Notes under the pieces: generated by a model | Database searches by the model: none | Seen by the model: only the letters and a program-made list of their open reading frames with translations | What the model was told of the DNA's origin: nothing | Shown: positions 1 through 8,382 of the stretch, piece by piece | Layout: each line of letters starts with the position of its first letter | How positions within the stretch are numbered: position 1 is the stretch's first letter | Position numbers and translations under genes: made by a program | Assembly: GCF_900180345.1 (NCBI RefSeq) | Contig: NZ_FXLV01000007.1 | Coordinates: forward strand, 1 to 37,182 | Reading direction: 5' to 3' | Source of the DNA: Bathymodiolus heckerae thiotrophic gill symbiont | GTDB lineage: Bacteria; Pseudomonadota; Gammaproteobacteria; PS1; Pseudothioglobaceae | DNA: 37,182 bases

Positions 1-110
1 TCAATTTTTGCCAGATTGGTGATTTTCTTAAACCTTGTCCTAGCAGGACTAAGGCTGGGTTTAAAAAAATTGCCAAGCGGGTGAAAAGTGGATTTTTGAT
101 GATTATTCAT
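1..110 (-). CDS. Putative transposase N-terminus (partial)
   Basis: A minus-strand frame opens with ATG at 110-108, 17 bases inside the IS terminus. It stays open to the window edge, giving 36 residues that begin MNNHQKSTFHPLGNFF. The position just inside the terminal repeat is where a transposase start is expected. The MITE at 8249-8348 preserves the first seven codons (MNNHQKS) before a stop, which fits an internally deleted derivative of this IS. I do not recognise the family from so few residues. A competing plus-strand frame is also open here, so coding is inferred rather than shown. Confidence 0.4.
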   Translation of the reverse strand, partial: MNNHQKSTFHPLGNFFKPSLSPARTRFKKITNLAKI

Positions 111-127
111 ATTTATGCAAAGGTCTC
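1..127 (-). mobile_element. End of an IS element, continuing off the left edge
   Basis: The right boundary is the terminal sequence GCAAAGGTCTC, ending at 127. Read on the minus strand it begins GAGACCTTTGCATAAATATG, identical over these 20 bases to both ends of the 100-bp element at 8249-8348. The similarity to the left end of that element continues for about 40 bases. The remainder of the IS lies outside the window, so its family and target duplication cannot be determined. Confidence 0.6.
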
Positions 128-168
128 ACTGTATGATAAAAAACTTTTAAGATTAAGGATGTATCAAG

Positions 169-1101
169 ATGAAAACACTAATAAAAAATACCTGCACAGC
201 ATACAACAATGCCGCCAACCTAATTACCCATATTGTAGAAGGACACTTTAGCGTACTAAACAAGCTTAAGCGCTTTTTAACCTTTAGCGCTTTAACCCTA
301 ACCCTTAATGTCGCCTCTGCTGGCGATGTTAATCAGTTTAATAAACAATCCTACCTAGGTCTTAGTGCCGAATACAACTGGAATCAACCCCAAAGCCATT
401 ACAGAAAAGACAACCAAGCTACCACGGTTACTGTAACAGATGTTTCTGATACGGGACCCTTTGTATCAGAAACAATTACATTTAAAGGTTTAACCTATAA
501 AACCATACTCTCTCCTGATACAGGAAAGGTTTGGTTAGATAGAAACCTCGGCTCTACCCAAGTAGCCACCTCCAGTAGTGATGCGGCAAGTTATGGTGAT
601 TTGTATCAATGGGGACGAAATAATGATGGACATGAAGATAGGACAAAAGCCAGCACATCAACGACACTAGCCAGTAGTATTACTGATGCGGGCACACCAC
701 TATTTATTATAGATTCTGCTAATCCTAATGATTGGGCTAGCATAGATTCATCAGGTGCAAGCAGAACCAGTGCCTGGGCGAACAATGGAGCGAATGATAT
801 CTGTCCAGCAGGTTTTAGTGTGCCAACAAGTGCAGAAATGACTTCTGATACCATCTTTGCGACTACCACAAAAATTACTAACAGCGCCACCGCCCTCTCT
901 AGCTTCCTTAAGTTGCCAGTTGCTGGCTATCGCCATAGTGAAAATGGTAAGATCGAATATGTTGGTATTTATGGTCTCTACTGGTCACGTAATACTGATT
1001 CCGATGTGTTTAGTAGTCTTTTGGCTTTTGGCAGTGGGTATGCCAAGCTCTACGATGATGGTCGTGCCACTGGCATGAGTATTCGTTGCATCAAGGGTTA
1101 A
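169..1101 (+). CDS. Secreted FISUMP-domain protein
   Basis: This 310-residue protein has a long N-terminal extension with a hydrophobic signal-like stretch at about residues 37-51, ending in ASA. The C-terminal region from about residue 105 matches the Fibrobacter succinogenes major paralogous domain (FISUMP). Visible hallmarks are GLTYKTI, KVWLDRNLG, YGDLYQWGR, DICPAGFSVPT and the terminal YWS...MSIRCIKG. FISUMP proteins are exported or surface proteins of unknown biochemical role. The gene starts about 40 bp inside the flank of an IS end and follows GGATG at a weak Shine-Dalgarno position. Its codon use is richer in C than the downstream metabolic genes, which together with the adjacent IS hints at acquired DNA. 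The domain call is fairly secure; the function is unknown. Confidence 0.75.
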   Translation: MKTLIKNTCTAYNNAANLITHIVEGHFSVLNKLKRFLTFSALTLTLNVASAGDVNQFNKQSYLGLSAEYNWNQPQSHYRKDNQATTVTVTDVSDTGPFVSETITFKGLTYKTILSPDTGKVWLDRNLGSTQVATSSSDAASYGDLYQWGRNNDGHEDRTKASTSTTLASSITDAGTPLFIIDSANPNDWASIDSSGASRTSAWANNGANDICPAGFSVPTSAEMTSDTIFATTTKITNSATALSSFLKLPVAGYRHSENGKIEYVGIYGLYWSRNTDSDVFSSLLAFGSGYAKLYDDGRATGMSIRCIKG

Positions 1102-1336
1102 GCGTAGTGCGATACTTTGATTTATTTGGTCGAATAGTCGGGGTGTTTAATCAATCCAGCATTGTTTGGTTTCAGGATTAAACAAATGAGATTTGTAAAC
1201 CCAAACATCCTCAAGATTACCCTTATTCAAGTTGAAATCAAGGGGTCAGTAAATTAAATAAAAACCTTTCTTGCAATACTTACCTACGATAAGAAATTTT
1301 CATTGTATGATTGTAACTTAATTTAAAGGAATTTAA

Positions 1337-2074
<738 letters not shown>

Positions 2075-2076
2075 AT

Positions 2077-2706
2077 ATGCAGTCACATTCACACAAAATG
2101 CCACTTGTTTTACTGGGAATTTATACGCTTTTATTTACTGTATTGGCAATCAACCCGTACGATAGGGCGACTTGGTGGGCAGAAAATATCCCCATTTTGA
2201 TTGTGGTTGGTATTTTGCTGTTGACTTATCCTCGTTTTAAATTTTCAAATTTTGCTTATTTATTAATGGCTTCGTTCTTGTGTTATCACACTATTGGCGG
2301 GTATTTTACTTTTGAATTGGTGCCTTTTGATTGGGGTAATCAGTTACTATCCAAATTGAATTTTGATTTTATTCTCCCCGAAGGGCGTAATAATTTTGAC
2401 CGCTTGGGGCATTTTTTGGTTGGTGTTTTTGCCTATTCTGTGGTTGAACTAAGTGTGTGTAAAAAATGGGTAAATAGTCGCTTAATGGCATGGTTGTTAG
2501 GTGTGTTTGTTTTGGGTTTTTGGGCAGCAAGTTATGAAATTATTGAGATGGTTTATGCTGTTACCGAGGGCGGAGAATCGGGTGCGGCTTTTTTAGGCTC
2601 GCAAGGCGATGTTTGGGATGCGCAAAAGGATATGTTGCTTGATATATTAGGGAGCTGTGTGTTTGGATTATTGGCGTTATTTAATCAGCGTAATTGGGAT
2701 AAATAA
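2077..2706 (+). CDS. YjdF-like DUF2238 inner-membrane protein
   Basis: A 209-residue integral membrane protein with about six hydrophobic helices. It has the conserved blocks of the DUF2238/YjdF family: NNFDRLGHF, SYEIIEM and FLGSQGDVWDAQKDM, the last rich in acidic residues. The molecular function of the family is not established. I chose the ATG at 2077 rather than an in-frame ATG at 2014, because the latter lies deep inside dapB. The 2077 start follows TTGGAGG, a strong ribosome-binding site located at the end of dapB. Only two bases separate it from dapB, so co-transcription is likely. Confidence 0.85.
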   Translation: MQSHSHKMPLVLLGIYTLLFTVLAINPYDRATWWAENIPILIVVGILLLTYPRFKFSNFAYLLMASFLCYHTIGGYFTFELVPFDWGNQLLSKLNFDFILPEGRNNFDRLGHFLVGVFAYSVVELSVCKKWVNSRLMAWLLGVFVLGFWAASYEIIEMVYAVTEGGESGAAFLGSQGDVWDAQKDMLLDILGSCVFGLLALFNQRNWDK

Positions 2707-3009
2707 ATGATGTTGTATGCGATTATTTCACAAGATGTCAAGCATTCATTAGAGAAAAGAATGTCAGTGCGTCCAGCGCATATTGAGCGCTTAAACCATT
2801 TAAAAAATGAAGGGCGTTTGATTTTGGCAGGCCCACATCCTGCGATTGACAATAATGAGCCGGGTGCGGCGGGGTTTACTGGATCGCTGGTGGTGGCAGA
2901 GTTTGATTGCCTTGAAGATGCGCAGGCTTGGGCAGATGCAGACCCTTATTTGGAATCTGGTGTGTATGCCAGTGTTGTGGTTAAGCCGTTTAAGAAAGTC
3001 TTGCCGTAA
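2707..3009 (+). CDS. YciI family protein
   Basis: A 100-residue ferredoxin-like-fold protein of the YciI family. It shows the N-terminal MLYAIISQD strand, a central [10 protein letters not shown] block and the C-terminal [17 protein letters not shown] motif. YciI proteins are small soluble proteins of uncertain function, some proposed to be enzymes using a His/Asp pair. The ATG follows the DUF2238 stop with no gap, and a second ATG one codon later could be the true start. The location after dapB and DUF2238 indicates one operon. The repeat and hairpin described at 3016-3036 lie immediately downstream. Confidence 0.88.
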   Translation: MMLYAIISQDVKHSLEKRMSVRPAHIERLNHLKNEGRLILAGPHPAIDNNEPGAAGFTGSLVVAEFDCLEDAQAWADADPYLESGVYASVVVKPFKKVLP

Positions 3010-3015
3010 GGCCCC

Positions 3016-3036
3016 TACATAAATATGATTTATGTA
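3016..3036. repeat. Perfect AT-rich hairpin between yciI and the ABC operon
   Basis: TACATAAAT and ATTTATGTA form perfect 9-base arms around a 3-base loop. The hairpin is flanked on both sides by the sequence CTTGCCGT. The first copy overlaps the YciI stop codon; the second contains the GTG start of the next gene. The core CATAAATATGA is also found in the MITE/IS ends of this window, so this could be a very degraded element remnant. No U-tract follows it, so it is not a standard terminator. Confidence 0.5.
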
Positions 3037-3047
3037 AAGACCTTGCC

Positions 3048-3815
3048 GTGATTGAAATTGCCAATTTGTCTAAACATTTTGGCGGTATTCGTGCAGTTGA
3101 CGGGGTTAATCTGACGATTGAGCAAGGTTCAATTACGGGGTTGGTAGGTCCAAATGGTGCAGGTAAAAGTGTGTTGTTTAATTTGATTGCGGGCTTGTAT
3201 CCGCCGACACAGGGTAACATTATATTTGCTGGCGAGGATATTAGCGCATTGAGTGCTGATCAGCGTTTTCATAAAGGCATATTACGGACCTTTCAAATTG
3301 CACATGAATTTCCTACATTGAGTGTTTTAGAAAATTTGATGATGGTGCCAAGTAATCAGTTGGGCGAGTGTTTGAGCAATACTTGGTTTAAGCGTAAGGC
3401 GATTGCGGTAGAGGAAAAAAACAACCAAGAAAAAGCCGAAGAGGTGCTGGATTTTTTACAAATTTCGTCTTTAAAAAATGAAAAAGCGGGCAATCTTTCA
3501 GGTGGACAAAAAAAACTATTAGAATTGGCACGAACCATGATGGTAGATGCAAAAGTAGTTTTATTAGACGAAGTTGGCGCTGGCGTTAATCGCACCTTAC
3601 TTAAACAAATCGGTACTGCTATTTTAAAACTCAATGAAGATAAAGGTTATACTTTTTGTATGATTGAGCATAATATGGAGTTTATTTCTCGCATGTGTAA
3701 TCCTGTGGTGGTTTTAGCAAAGGGCAAAATCTTGACTGTAGGCACTGCCACTGAAATTAAAAATAATGAGGCAGTTATTGATGTATATATGGGCAAAGGT
3801 CCATACCAAAAATGA
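3048..3815 (+). CDS. LivG-type ABC transporter ATPase
   Basis: One of the two ATPase subunits of a hydrophobic/branched-chain amino-acid-type (HAAT) importer, 255 residues. Walker A is GPNGAGKS (about residues 34-41), the ABC signature is LSGGQKK, and the H-loop is MIEHNM. The Walker B block reads VLLDEVGAGVN, where most relatives have DEP at this point. The length and the GILRTFQIAHEFPTLSVLENL block are LivG-like. The start codon is GTG at 3048, placed in a repeated CTTGCCGT motif and without a strong Shine-Dalgarno. The stop overlaps the next ATPase gene by ATGA. The substrate cannot be read from the ATPase; amino acids, amides and urea are all handled by this family. Confidence 0.9.
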   Translation: MIEIANLSKHFGGIRAVDGVNLTIEQGSITGLVGPNGAGKSVLFNLIAGLYPPTQGNIIFAGEDISALSADQRFHKGILRTFQIAHEFPTLSVLENLMMVPSNQLGECLSNTWFKRKAIAVEEKNNQEKAEEVLDFLQISSLKNEKAGNLSGGQKKLLELARTMMVDAKVVLLDEVGAGVNRTLLKQIGTAILKLNEDKGYTFCMIEHNMEFISRMCNPVVVLAKGKILTVGTATEIKNNEAVIDVYMGKGPYQK

Positions 3816-4516
3816 CTTATCTAACGGGTAAAAATTTATTTGCTACTTATGGCACTGTGCCGATTTTACGAGGGTGCTCGGTGGGGGTTAATCGGGGAGA
3901 ATTGGCAGTCATTGTTGGCCCAAATGGTGCAGGAAAATCCACTGTGATGAAGGTGCTTTTAGGGTTGTTGCCTATCAGTGAAGGCGAGGTTTTGCTTGAT
4001 GGCAAGGATATTAGTACCTTATCAACACAGCAAAGAATTGGCCTTGGATTGGCTTTTGTGCCACAAAATAACAATATTTTTCCGACTATGAGCGTTGCAG
4101 AAAATCTGGAAATGGGTGCGTTTTTGCGTCATGATGATTGTCAAGCAACGCTAGATGAGGTTTATACTTTGTTTCCCATTCTTTTTGAAAAACGCCAGCA
4201 GTTAGCGGGACAGCTTTCAGGCGGGCAAAGACAGCAAGTCGCCTTTGGTCGCGCAATGATGACTCAGCCAACAGTTTTGTTGTTAGACGAGCCTACAGCA
4301 GGCGTTTCACCCATTGTAATAGATGAGATTTTTGCCAATATTTTGGCCTTAAAAGAAGCAAACAAAGCCGTATTGATGGTCGAACAAAATACACAACAGG
4401 CTTTGAGCATTGCTGACAAAGGTTTTGTCTTGGTTGCAGGTAAAAATGCACATACAGGCACAGGCAAAGCGCTACTTAATGACGACGAAGTTAGAAGAGA
4501 TTTTTTAGGGGGATAA
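3812..4516 (+). CDS. LivF-type ABC transporter ATPase
   Basis: The second ATPase of the HAAT importer, 234 residues. It has Walker A GPNGAGKS, Q-loop FVPQNNNIFP, signature LSGGQRQQ and Walker B VLLLDEPTAGVSP. MVEQN occupies the H-loop position, as is usual for LivF. The start overlaps the upstream ATPase stop by four bases (ATGA), implying translational coupling. It pairs with the LivG-like subunit to drive the permease pair downstream. Confidence 0.92.
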   Translation: MTYLTGKNLFATYGTVPILRGCSVGVNRGELAVIVGPNGAGKSTVMKVLLGLLPISEGEVLLDGKDISTLSTQQRIGLGLAFVPQNNNIFPTMSVAENLEMGAFLRHDDCQATLDEVYTLFPILFEKRQQLAGQLSGGQRQQVAFGRAMMTQPTVLLLDEPTAGVSPIVIDEIFANILALKEANKAVLMVEQNTQQALSIADKGFVLVAGKNAHTGTGKALLNDDEVRRDFLGG

Positions 4517-4517
4517 G

Positions 4518-5540
4518 ATGCCAAGTTTTGACGATGTCTTAAATGCCTTTATTTTGCTGAGTAATTTTGTCTTATTGCCTGCACTCACTTATGGTGCGCA
4601 GCTGGCATTAGGCGCTTTGGCAGTTACACTGGTATATTCAATTCTACGATTTGCTAATTTTTCCCAAGCCAACAATATGGCATTTGGCACGGCAATGACA
4701 ATTTTATTAACGGGATTTTTTCAATCTCAGGGCTGGACTATTAGCGGTTTTCCAACTGCATTATTGGTTGTGCCTTTGGCGATTGTTATCACTACTATTT
4801 GCTTGTTGTTAACCGAGCGCTGGGTGTATCGTTATTATCGCATTAACAACGCCAAATCCATCACTGTTGTTATGGTTTCTATTGGGGTAATGTTTATTAT
4901 GGGGGGCTTGGTGCAGCTTATCATGGGGCCAGAGCAGCAGATTTTTGCTGACGGTGCGCGCTTTATTTGGACGGCTAGAGAGTTCAAAGCATTTAGTGGG
5001 TTATCCGAGGGTTTGGCGCTTAAAACCTCACAATTAACCACCATTTTATTGGCATTATTGGCGGTTGGGCTGGTGTTTTATTTTTTACAAAAAACCAAAA
5101 TTGGTAAAGCAATGCGTGCTTTTTCTGACAATGAAGATTTGGCACTGCTTTCTGGCATAAATCCTGATAAAGTAGTGCGTACCACTTGGCTATTGGTGGC
5201 AATATTGACCACCATCGCTGGGGTTTTGTTTGGTCTTGACAAAGGTTTTTCTCCCTTTCAATATCATTTGTTGCTGTTACCCATCTTTGCCTCGGTTATT
5301 GTCGGCGGTATTGGCTCCCCTTTAGGTGCAATCGTAGGCGCATTTGTGATTTCTTTTTCTGAAATGTTGCTCACTTACGCCTACAAAAAGTTCTTTATTT
5401 ATTTACTACCAACTGCGTTAGAGCCAGATTCATTATTGCAATTAATTGGCACAGAATACAAATACGCTGTTTCCTTTGTGATTTTGATTATCGTTTTGTT
5501 GGTCAAGCCTACGGGAATTTTTAAGGGCAAAGTATTGTGA
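4518..5540 (+). CDS. LivH-type ABC transporter permease
   Basis: A 340-residue polytopic membrane protein with the LivH-type permease pattern. It has an N-terminal YGAQLALGALAVTLVYSILRFANF block, the cytoplasmic coupling motif GKAMRAFSDNEDLALLSGIN and a C-terminal ASVIVGGIGSPLGAI segment. LivH homologues form one half of the translocation pore. Start ATG at 4518 is two bases after the ATPase stop, with GGGGGATAAG serving as ribosome-binding site. Its last bases overlap the next permease (GTGA). Confidence 0.92.
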   Translation: MPSFDDVLNAFILLSNFVLLPALTYGAQLALGALAVTLVYSILRFANFSQANNMAFGTAMTILLTGFFQSQGWTISGFPTALLVVPLAIVITTICLLLTERWVYRYYRINNAKSITVVMVSIGVMFIMGGLVQLIMGPEQQIFADGARFIWTAREFKAFSGLSEGLALKTSQLTTILLALLAVGLVFYFLQKTKIGKAMRAFSDNEDLALLSGINPDKVVRTTWLLVAILTTIAGVLFGLDKGFSPFQYHLLLLPIFASVIVGGIGSPLGAIVGAFVISFSEMLLTYAYKKFFIYLLPTALEPDSLLQLIGTEYKYAVSFVILIIVLLVKPTGIFKGKVL

Positions 5541-6910
5541 ATAATCTGAGTCATATTTGGCAATCACACCGGCAAACGATTAGCATTTTGGTAATGGTTT
5601 TTTTGTTGGCTTTTGTGGGTGTTAATCAATCTTGGGTGCTGGCATTAAGTATTTTTAATTTGTGTTTAATCTCTGCCATTATGGCATTAGGCGTTAATAT
5701 TCAATGGGGCTATGCGGGGCTTTTTAATATCGGTATTATGGGGTTTGCCGCTTTGGGTGGGTTAAGCGTGGTTTTAATCTCTGCACCCAGCGTCCCTATG
5801 GCAGTGAGTGCGGGCGGTATGAAAATACTGTTTGCCTTGTGTTTACTGCTGCTGAGTATTGTGCTGAGCGTGTATTTGTCTAAACATAAATACAATAAAG
5901 GCTGGGTGGTATTGAGTCTAGTGGCAGGGTATTTTTCTATGCGTTATTTCTATGTTGATGCAGCGCAAGCCATAGAAGCAGTTAATCCCTCTAAAACGGG
6001 ATATTTAGGGGGGTTGGGTTTGCCTGTACCGTTGGCTTGGTTGGCAGGTGGCTTACTGGCAGCAGGTGCGGCGTGGTTGATTGGGAAAATAACCTTGGGC
6101 TTGCGTTCAGATTATTTAGCGATTGCCTCGTTCGGTATTGCTGAAATTGTGCTTTATATTATCAAAAATGAGGATTGGATAGCACGAGGCGTTAAAAATG
6201 TAACAGGACTGCCAAGACCCGTGCCGTTAGAGATTGATTTGCAACAATCCCCTTGGTTTGAAGAGATGGTTGTATGGTTTAATCAATCCAGTTTAAGCCT
6301 TTTAACCGAGGTGGAAAAAACCAAAGCACTGGGTATACTGCTTAGAGAATATTCTGTGGTATTTGTCAAATTATGTTACTCTGGTTTGTTTTTGGCGATT
6401 CTGGTTGCACTGATAGTAATGGCAAATCTGGCGTTTGATTCCCCTTGGGGTAGAAAGGTGCGTGCCATTAGGGACAACGAAACTGCCGCCAGTGCTATGG
6501 GCAAAAATGTCAAACGCCAGCACCTGCAAATTTTTATCATTGGTTCTGCCATTGTCGGTATTGCAGGGGCTTTGTTGGTAACTTATACGGGGCAATTTAC
6601 CCCTAATTCTTATCAATCTCTACGCTTCACTTTTTTAATTTGGGTGATGGTTATTGTCGGTGGCTCAGGTAACAATTTTGGTTCAGTTATCGGTGCTTTT
6701 TTTATTTGGTTTTTTTGGGTAGAATCCACTCCAATGGGGCTTTGGTTGGCAGAAACGGTGCAAAATTTTGCTGGCGCTGATAATGGCGTTTCTGCCTTTT
6801 TGCAAGAGCGAGCGCACTTTCTCAGATATATCTTTATGGGGCTGATTATGCTGCTGGTACTAAGATTCGCTCCTGGCGGCATTCTGCCCGAAAAAGACAA
6901 AAAATTATAA
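5537..6910 (+). CDS. LivM-type ABC transporter permease
   Basis: A 457-residue polytopic protein, the second permease half of the HAAT importer. It shows LivM features: NIQWGYAGLFNIG near the N-terminus, LRSDYLAIASFGIAEI in the middle, and the EAA-like coupling block WGRKVRAIRDNETAASAMGKN. Near the end are FVIVGGSGNNFGSVIGA-type residues and APGGILPE. A soluble loop of about 60 residues lies between ENDWIARGV-like sequence and the coupling block. The start is GTG at 5537, overlapping the LivH stop by four bases. A 150-bp gap separates it from the binding protein. Confidence 0.92.
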   Translation: MNNLSHIWQSHRQTISILVMVFLLAFVGVNQSWVLALSIFNLCLISAIMALGVNIQWGYAGLFNIGIMGFAALGGLSVVLISAPSVPMAVSAGGMKILFALCLLLLSIVLSVYLSKHKYNKGWVVLSLVAGYFSMRYFYVDAAQAIEAVNPSKTGYLGGLGLPVPLAWLAGGLLAAGAAWLIGKITLGLRSDYLAIASFGIAEIVLYIIKNEDWIARGVKNVTGLPRPVPLEIDLQQSPWFEEMVVWFNQSSLSLLTEVEKTKALGILLREYSVVFVKLCYSGLFLAILVALIVMANLAFDSPWGRKVRAIRDNETAASAMGKNVKRQHLQIFIIGSAIVGIAGALLVTYTGQFTPNSYQSLRFTFLIWVMVIVGGSGNNFGSVIGAFFIWFFWVESTPMGLWLAETVQNFAGADNGVSAFLQERAHFLRYIFMGLIMLLVLRFAPGGILPEKDKKL

Positions 6911-7059
6911 AAACCCTTTGCACCATATTTTTACAAGTTTTCCACAAGGGTGTGAAAAAGAGCAACAAGGTCATGAGGTGTTTTATTGTCGTGTAGGGGC
7001 GTGGTGATAATGATTAGTGGTTATAATATGATTTTGTTTTTACATAAAAGAGAACAGCA

Positions 7060-8250
7060 ATGAAAATCAATAAACTATTAGGAGCGGTATTTGTGGCAAG
7101 TTTGAGTTTGACGACATTGGTCGATGCAAAATCTGTGAGTATTGGCAGTTTGCAAGCGCTTACAGGGCCGCTTGAATCTTTGATTGTACATATGTCTGCT
7201 TCTGCAGATGTTGCTGCTAGAGAGGCCTCGGATTCTGGTAAATTTTTAGGCGGCACTTTGATTAACATTGCGCGTGCTGATTCTCGTTGTATTGAGGCTG
7301 ATGTTGCCGTTGCAGAGGCAGAGCGGCTGATTAATAGCAAAAAAGTCATTGCCATCATGGGACCAAATTGTTCAGGCGCTACTACTGCTGTGGTTAATAA
7401 TGTTACTGTTCCTAATGGGGTAGTTACTATTTCCCCTTCTGCAACCTCGCCAGCTTTGTCCACTATTGAAGACCGAGGTTTTTTCTTTAGAACGGTGTCA
7501 TCTGATGCGAGACAGGGGCAGGTGATTGCCAATATTGCCATTCAGAAAGGGGTAAAAACGGTGGCATTGACTTACACCAATAACGATTACGGCAAAGGGC
7601 TGTCGAATACTTTTGTTGCGGCTTATGAAAAATTGGGCGGCACAATCAGCATTAGTGCGGCACACGAAGATGGTAAAGCAGATTATTCTGCTGAAGTGGC
7701 CGCTCTCTCGGCTTCAGGTGCATCGGTACTGGCTGTGTTTGGTTATGTGGATCAAGGCGGCAAAGGGATTGTTCAGGCTTCGTTAGACACAGGTGCATTT
7801 GATAGTTTTATTTTCGCTGATGGAATGTTTAGTGACAGCCTTACTAAATTGGGTGCAGAATTAAATGGCTCATGGGGCACTATTCCCAGCAATGGTGGTA
7901 TTGCTGATGAAAAATGGCAGAAAATTGCCAAAGCCAATAACATCAAAATAGGCGGACCTTATTTGGGTGAATCTTATGATGCGATGGCACTGATTGTGCT
8001 CTCGGCTCAGGCTGCTAATTCTACTGATAGAATAGCATTAAAAGCGCAAGTAATGAAGGTTGCCAATGCACCGGGTGAAAAAATTTATGCGGGCGAATTA
8101 GCCAAAGGCTTGTCTTTGTTGGCTCAAGGCAAGCAAATTGATTATGTCGGCGCCAGTAATATTGAGTTTAATGTGGTGGGTGAAGTTGAGGGTGCTTATA
8201 AAGAAAAATTAATTGTTAATGGGCAGTTTAAAACGATTAACATACATTGA
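7060..8250 (+). CDS. Periplasmic binding protein of the HAAT importer
   Basis: A 396-residue type I periplasmic binding protein. A signal peptide covers about residues 1-23 (ending VDA). The two-lobed ligand domain has the family blocks SVSIGSLQALTGPL, GPNCSGATTAVVN, SPSATSPALS and LTYTNNDYGKGL. It delivers the substrate to the LivH/LivM-like pore encoded just upstream. Binding proteins of this family take branched-chain amino acids, amides, urea or other small polar solutes, and the ligand is not deducible here. The ATG follows AAAAGAGAACAGCA. The stop codon TGA is formed jointly by the gene and an inserted 100-bp MITE; before insertion the stop would have been TAA and the protein unchanged. 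Confidence 0.92.
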   Translation: MKINKLLGAVFVASLSLTTLVDAKSVSIGSLQALTGPLESLIVHMSASADVAAREASDSGKFLGGTLINIARADSRCIEADVAVAEAERLINSKKVIAIMGPNCSGATTAVVNNVTVPNGVVTISPSATSPALSTIEDRGFFFRTVSSDARQGQVIANIAIQKGVKTVALTYTNNDYGKGLSNTFVAAYEKLGGTISISAAHEDGKADYSAEVAALSASGASVLAVFGYVDQGGKGIVQASLDTGAFDSFIFADGMFSDSLTKLGAELNGSWGTIPSNGGIADEKWQKIAKANNIKIGGPYLGESYDAMALIVLSAQAANSTDRIALKAQVMKVANAPGEKIYAGELAKGLSLLAQGKQIDYVGASNIEFNVVGEVEGAYKEKLIVNGQFKTINIH

Positions 8251-8348
8251 GACCTTTGCATAAATATGAATAATCATCAAAAATCCATTTTTTACCAAGT
8301 TGACAAAAATTGAATTCTGTTAATCATCCATATTTATGCAAAGGTCTC
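8249..8348. mobile_element. 100-bp MITE with 5-bp target duplication
   Basis: The element begins GAGACCTTTGCATAAATATG and ends with the exact inverse. The terminal inverted repeats are identical for 20 bases and continue, with 2 mismatches, to about 26. It is flanked by perfect 5-bp direct repeats ACATT (8244-8248 and 8349-8353). Its left part retains the start MNNHQKS of the putative transposase frame at 1-110 before hitting a stop. It is therefore a non-autonomous deletion derivative of that IS type. It contains no complete gene. Confidence 0.85.
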
Positions 8349-8382
8349 ACATTAAATTATTTAATTTTAAAAAGAGGTTATT

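Noticed and set aside
1147-1240. Minus-strand open stretch ending ETKQCWID in the gap before dapB
   Set aside because: About 30 codons without a start codon, ribosome-binding site or recognisable family. It may be a gene remnant, but the sequence alone does not support a call.
8300-8328. Outward promoter in the MITE (TTGACA at 8300-8305)
   Set aside because: The -35 matches the consensus, but no good -10 lies 16-18 bases downstream.
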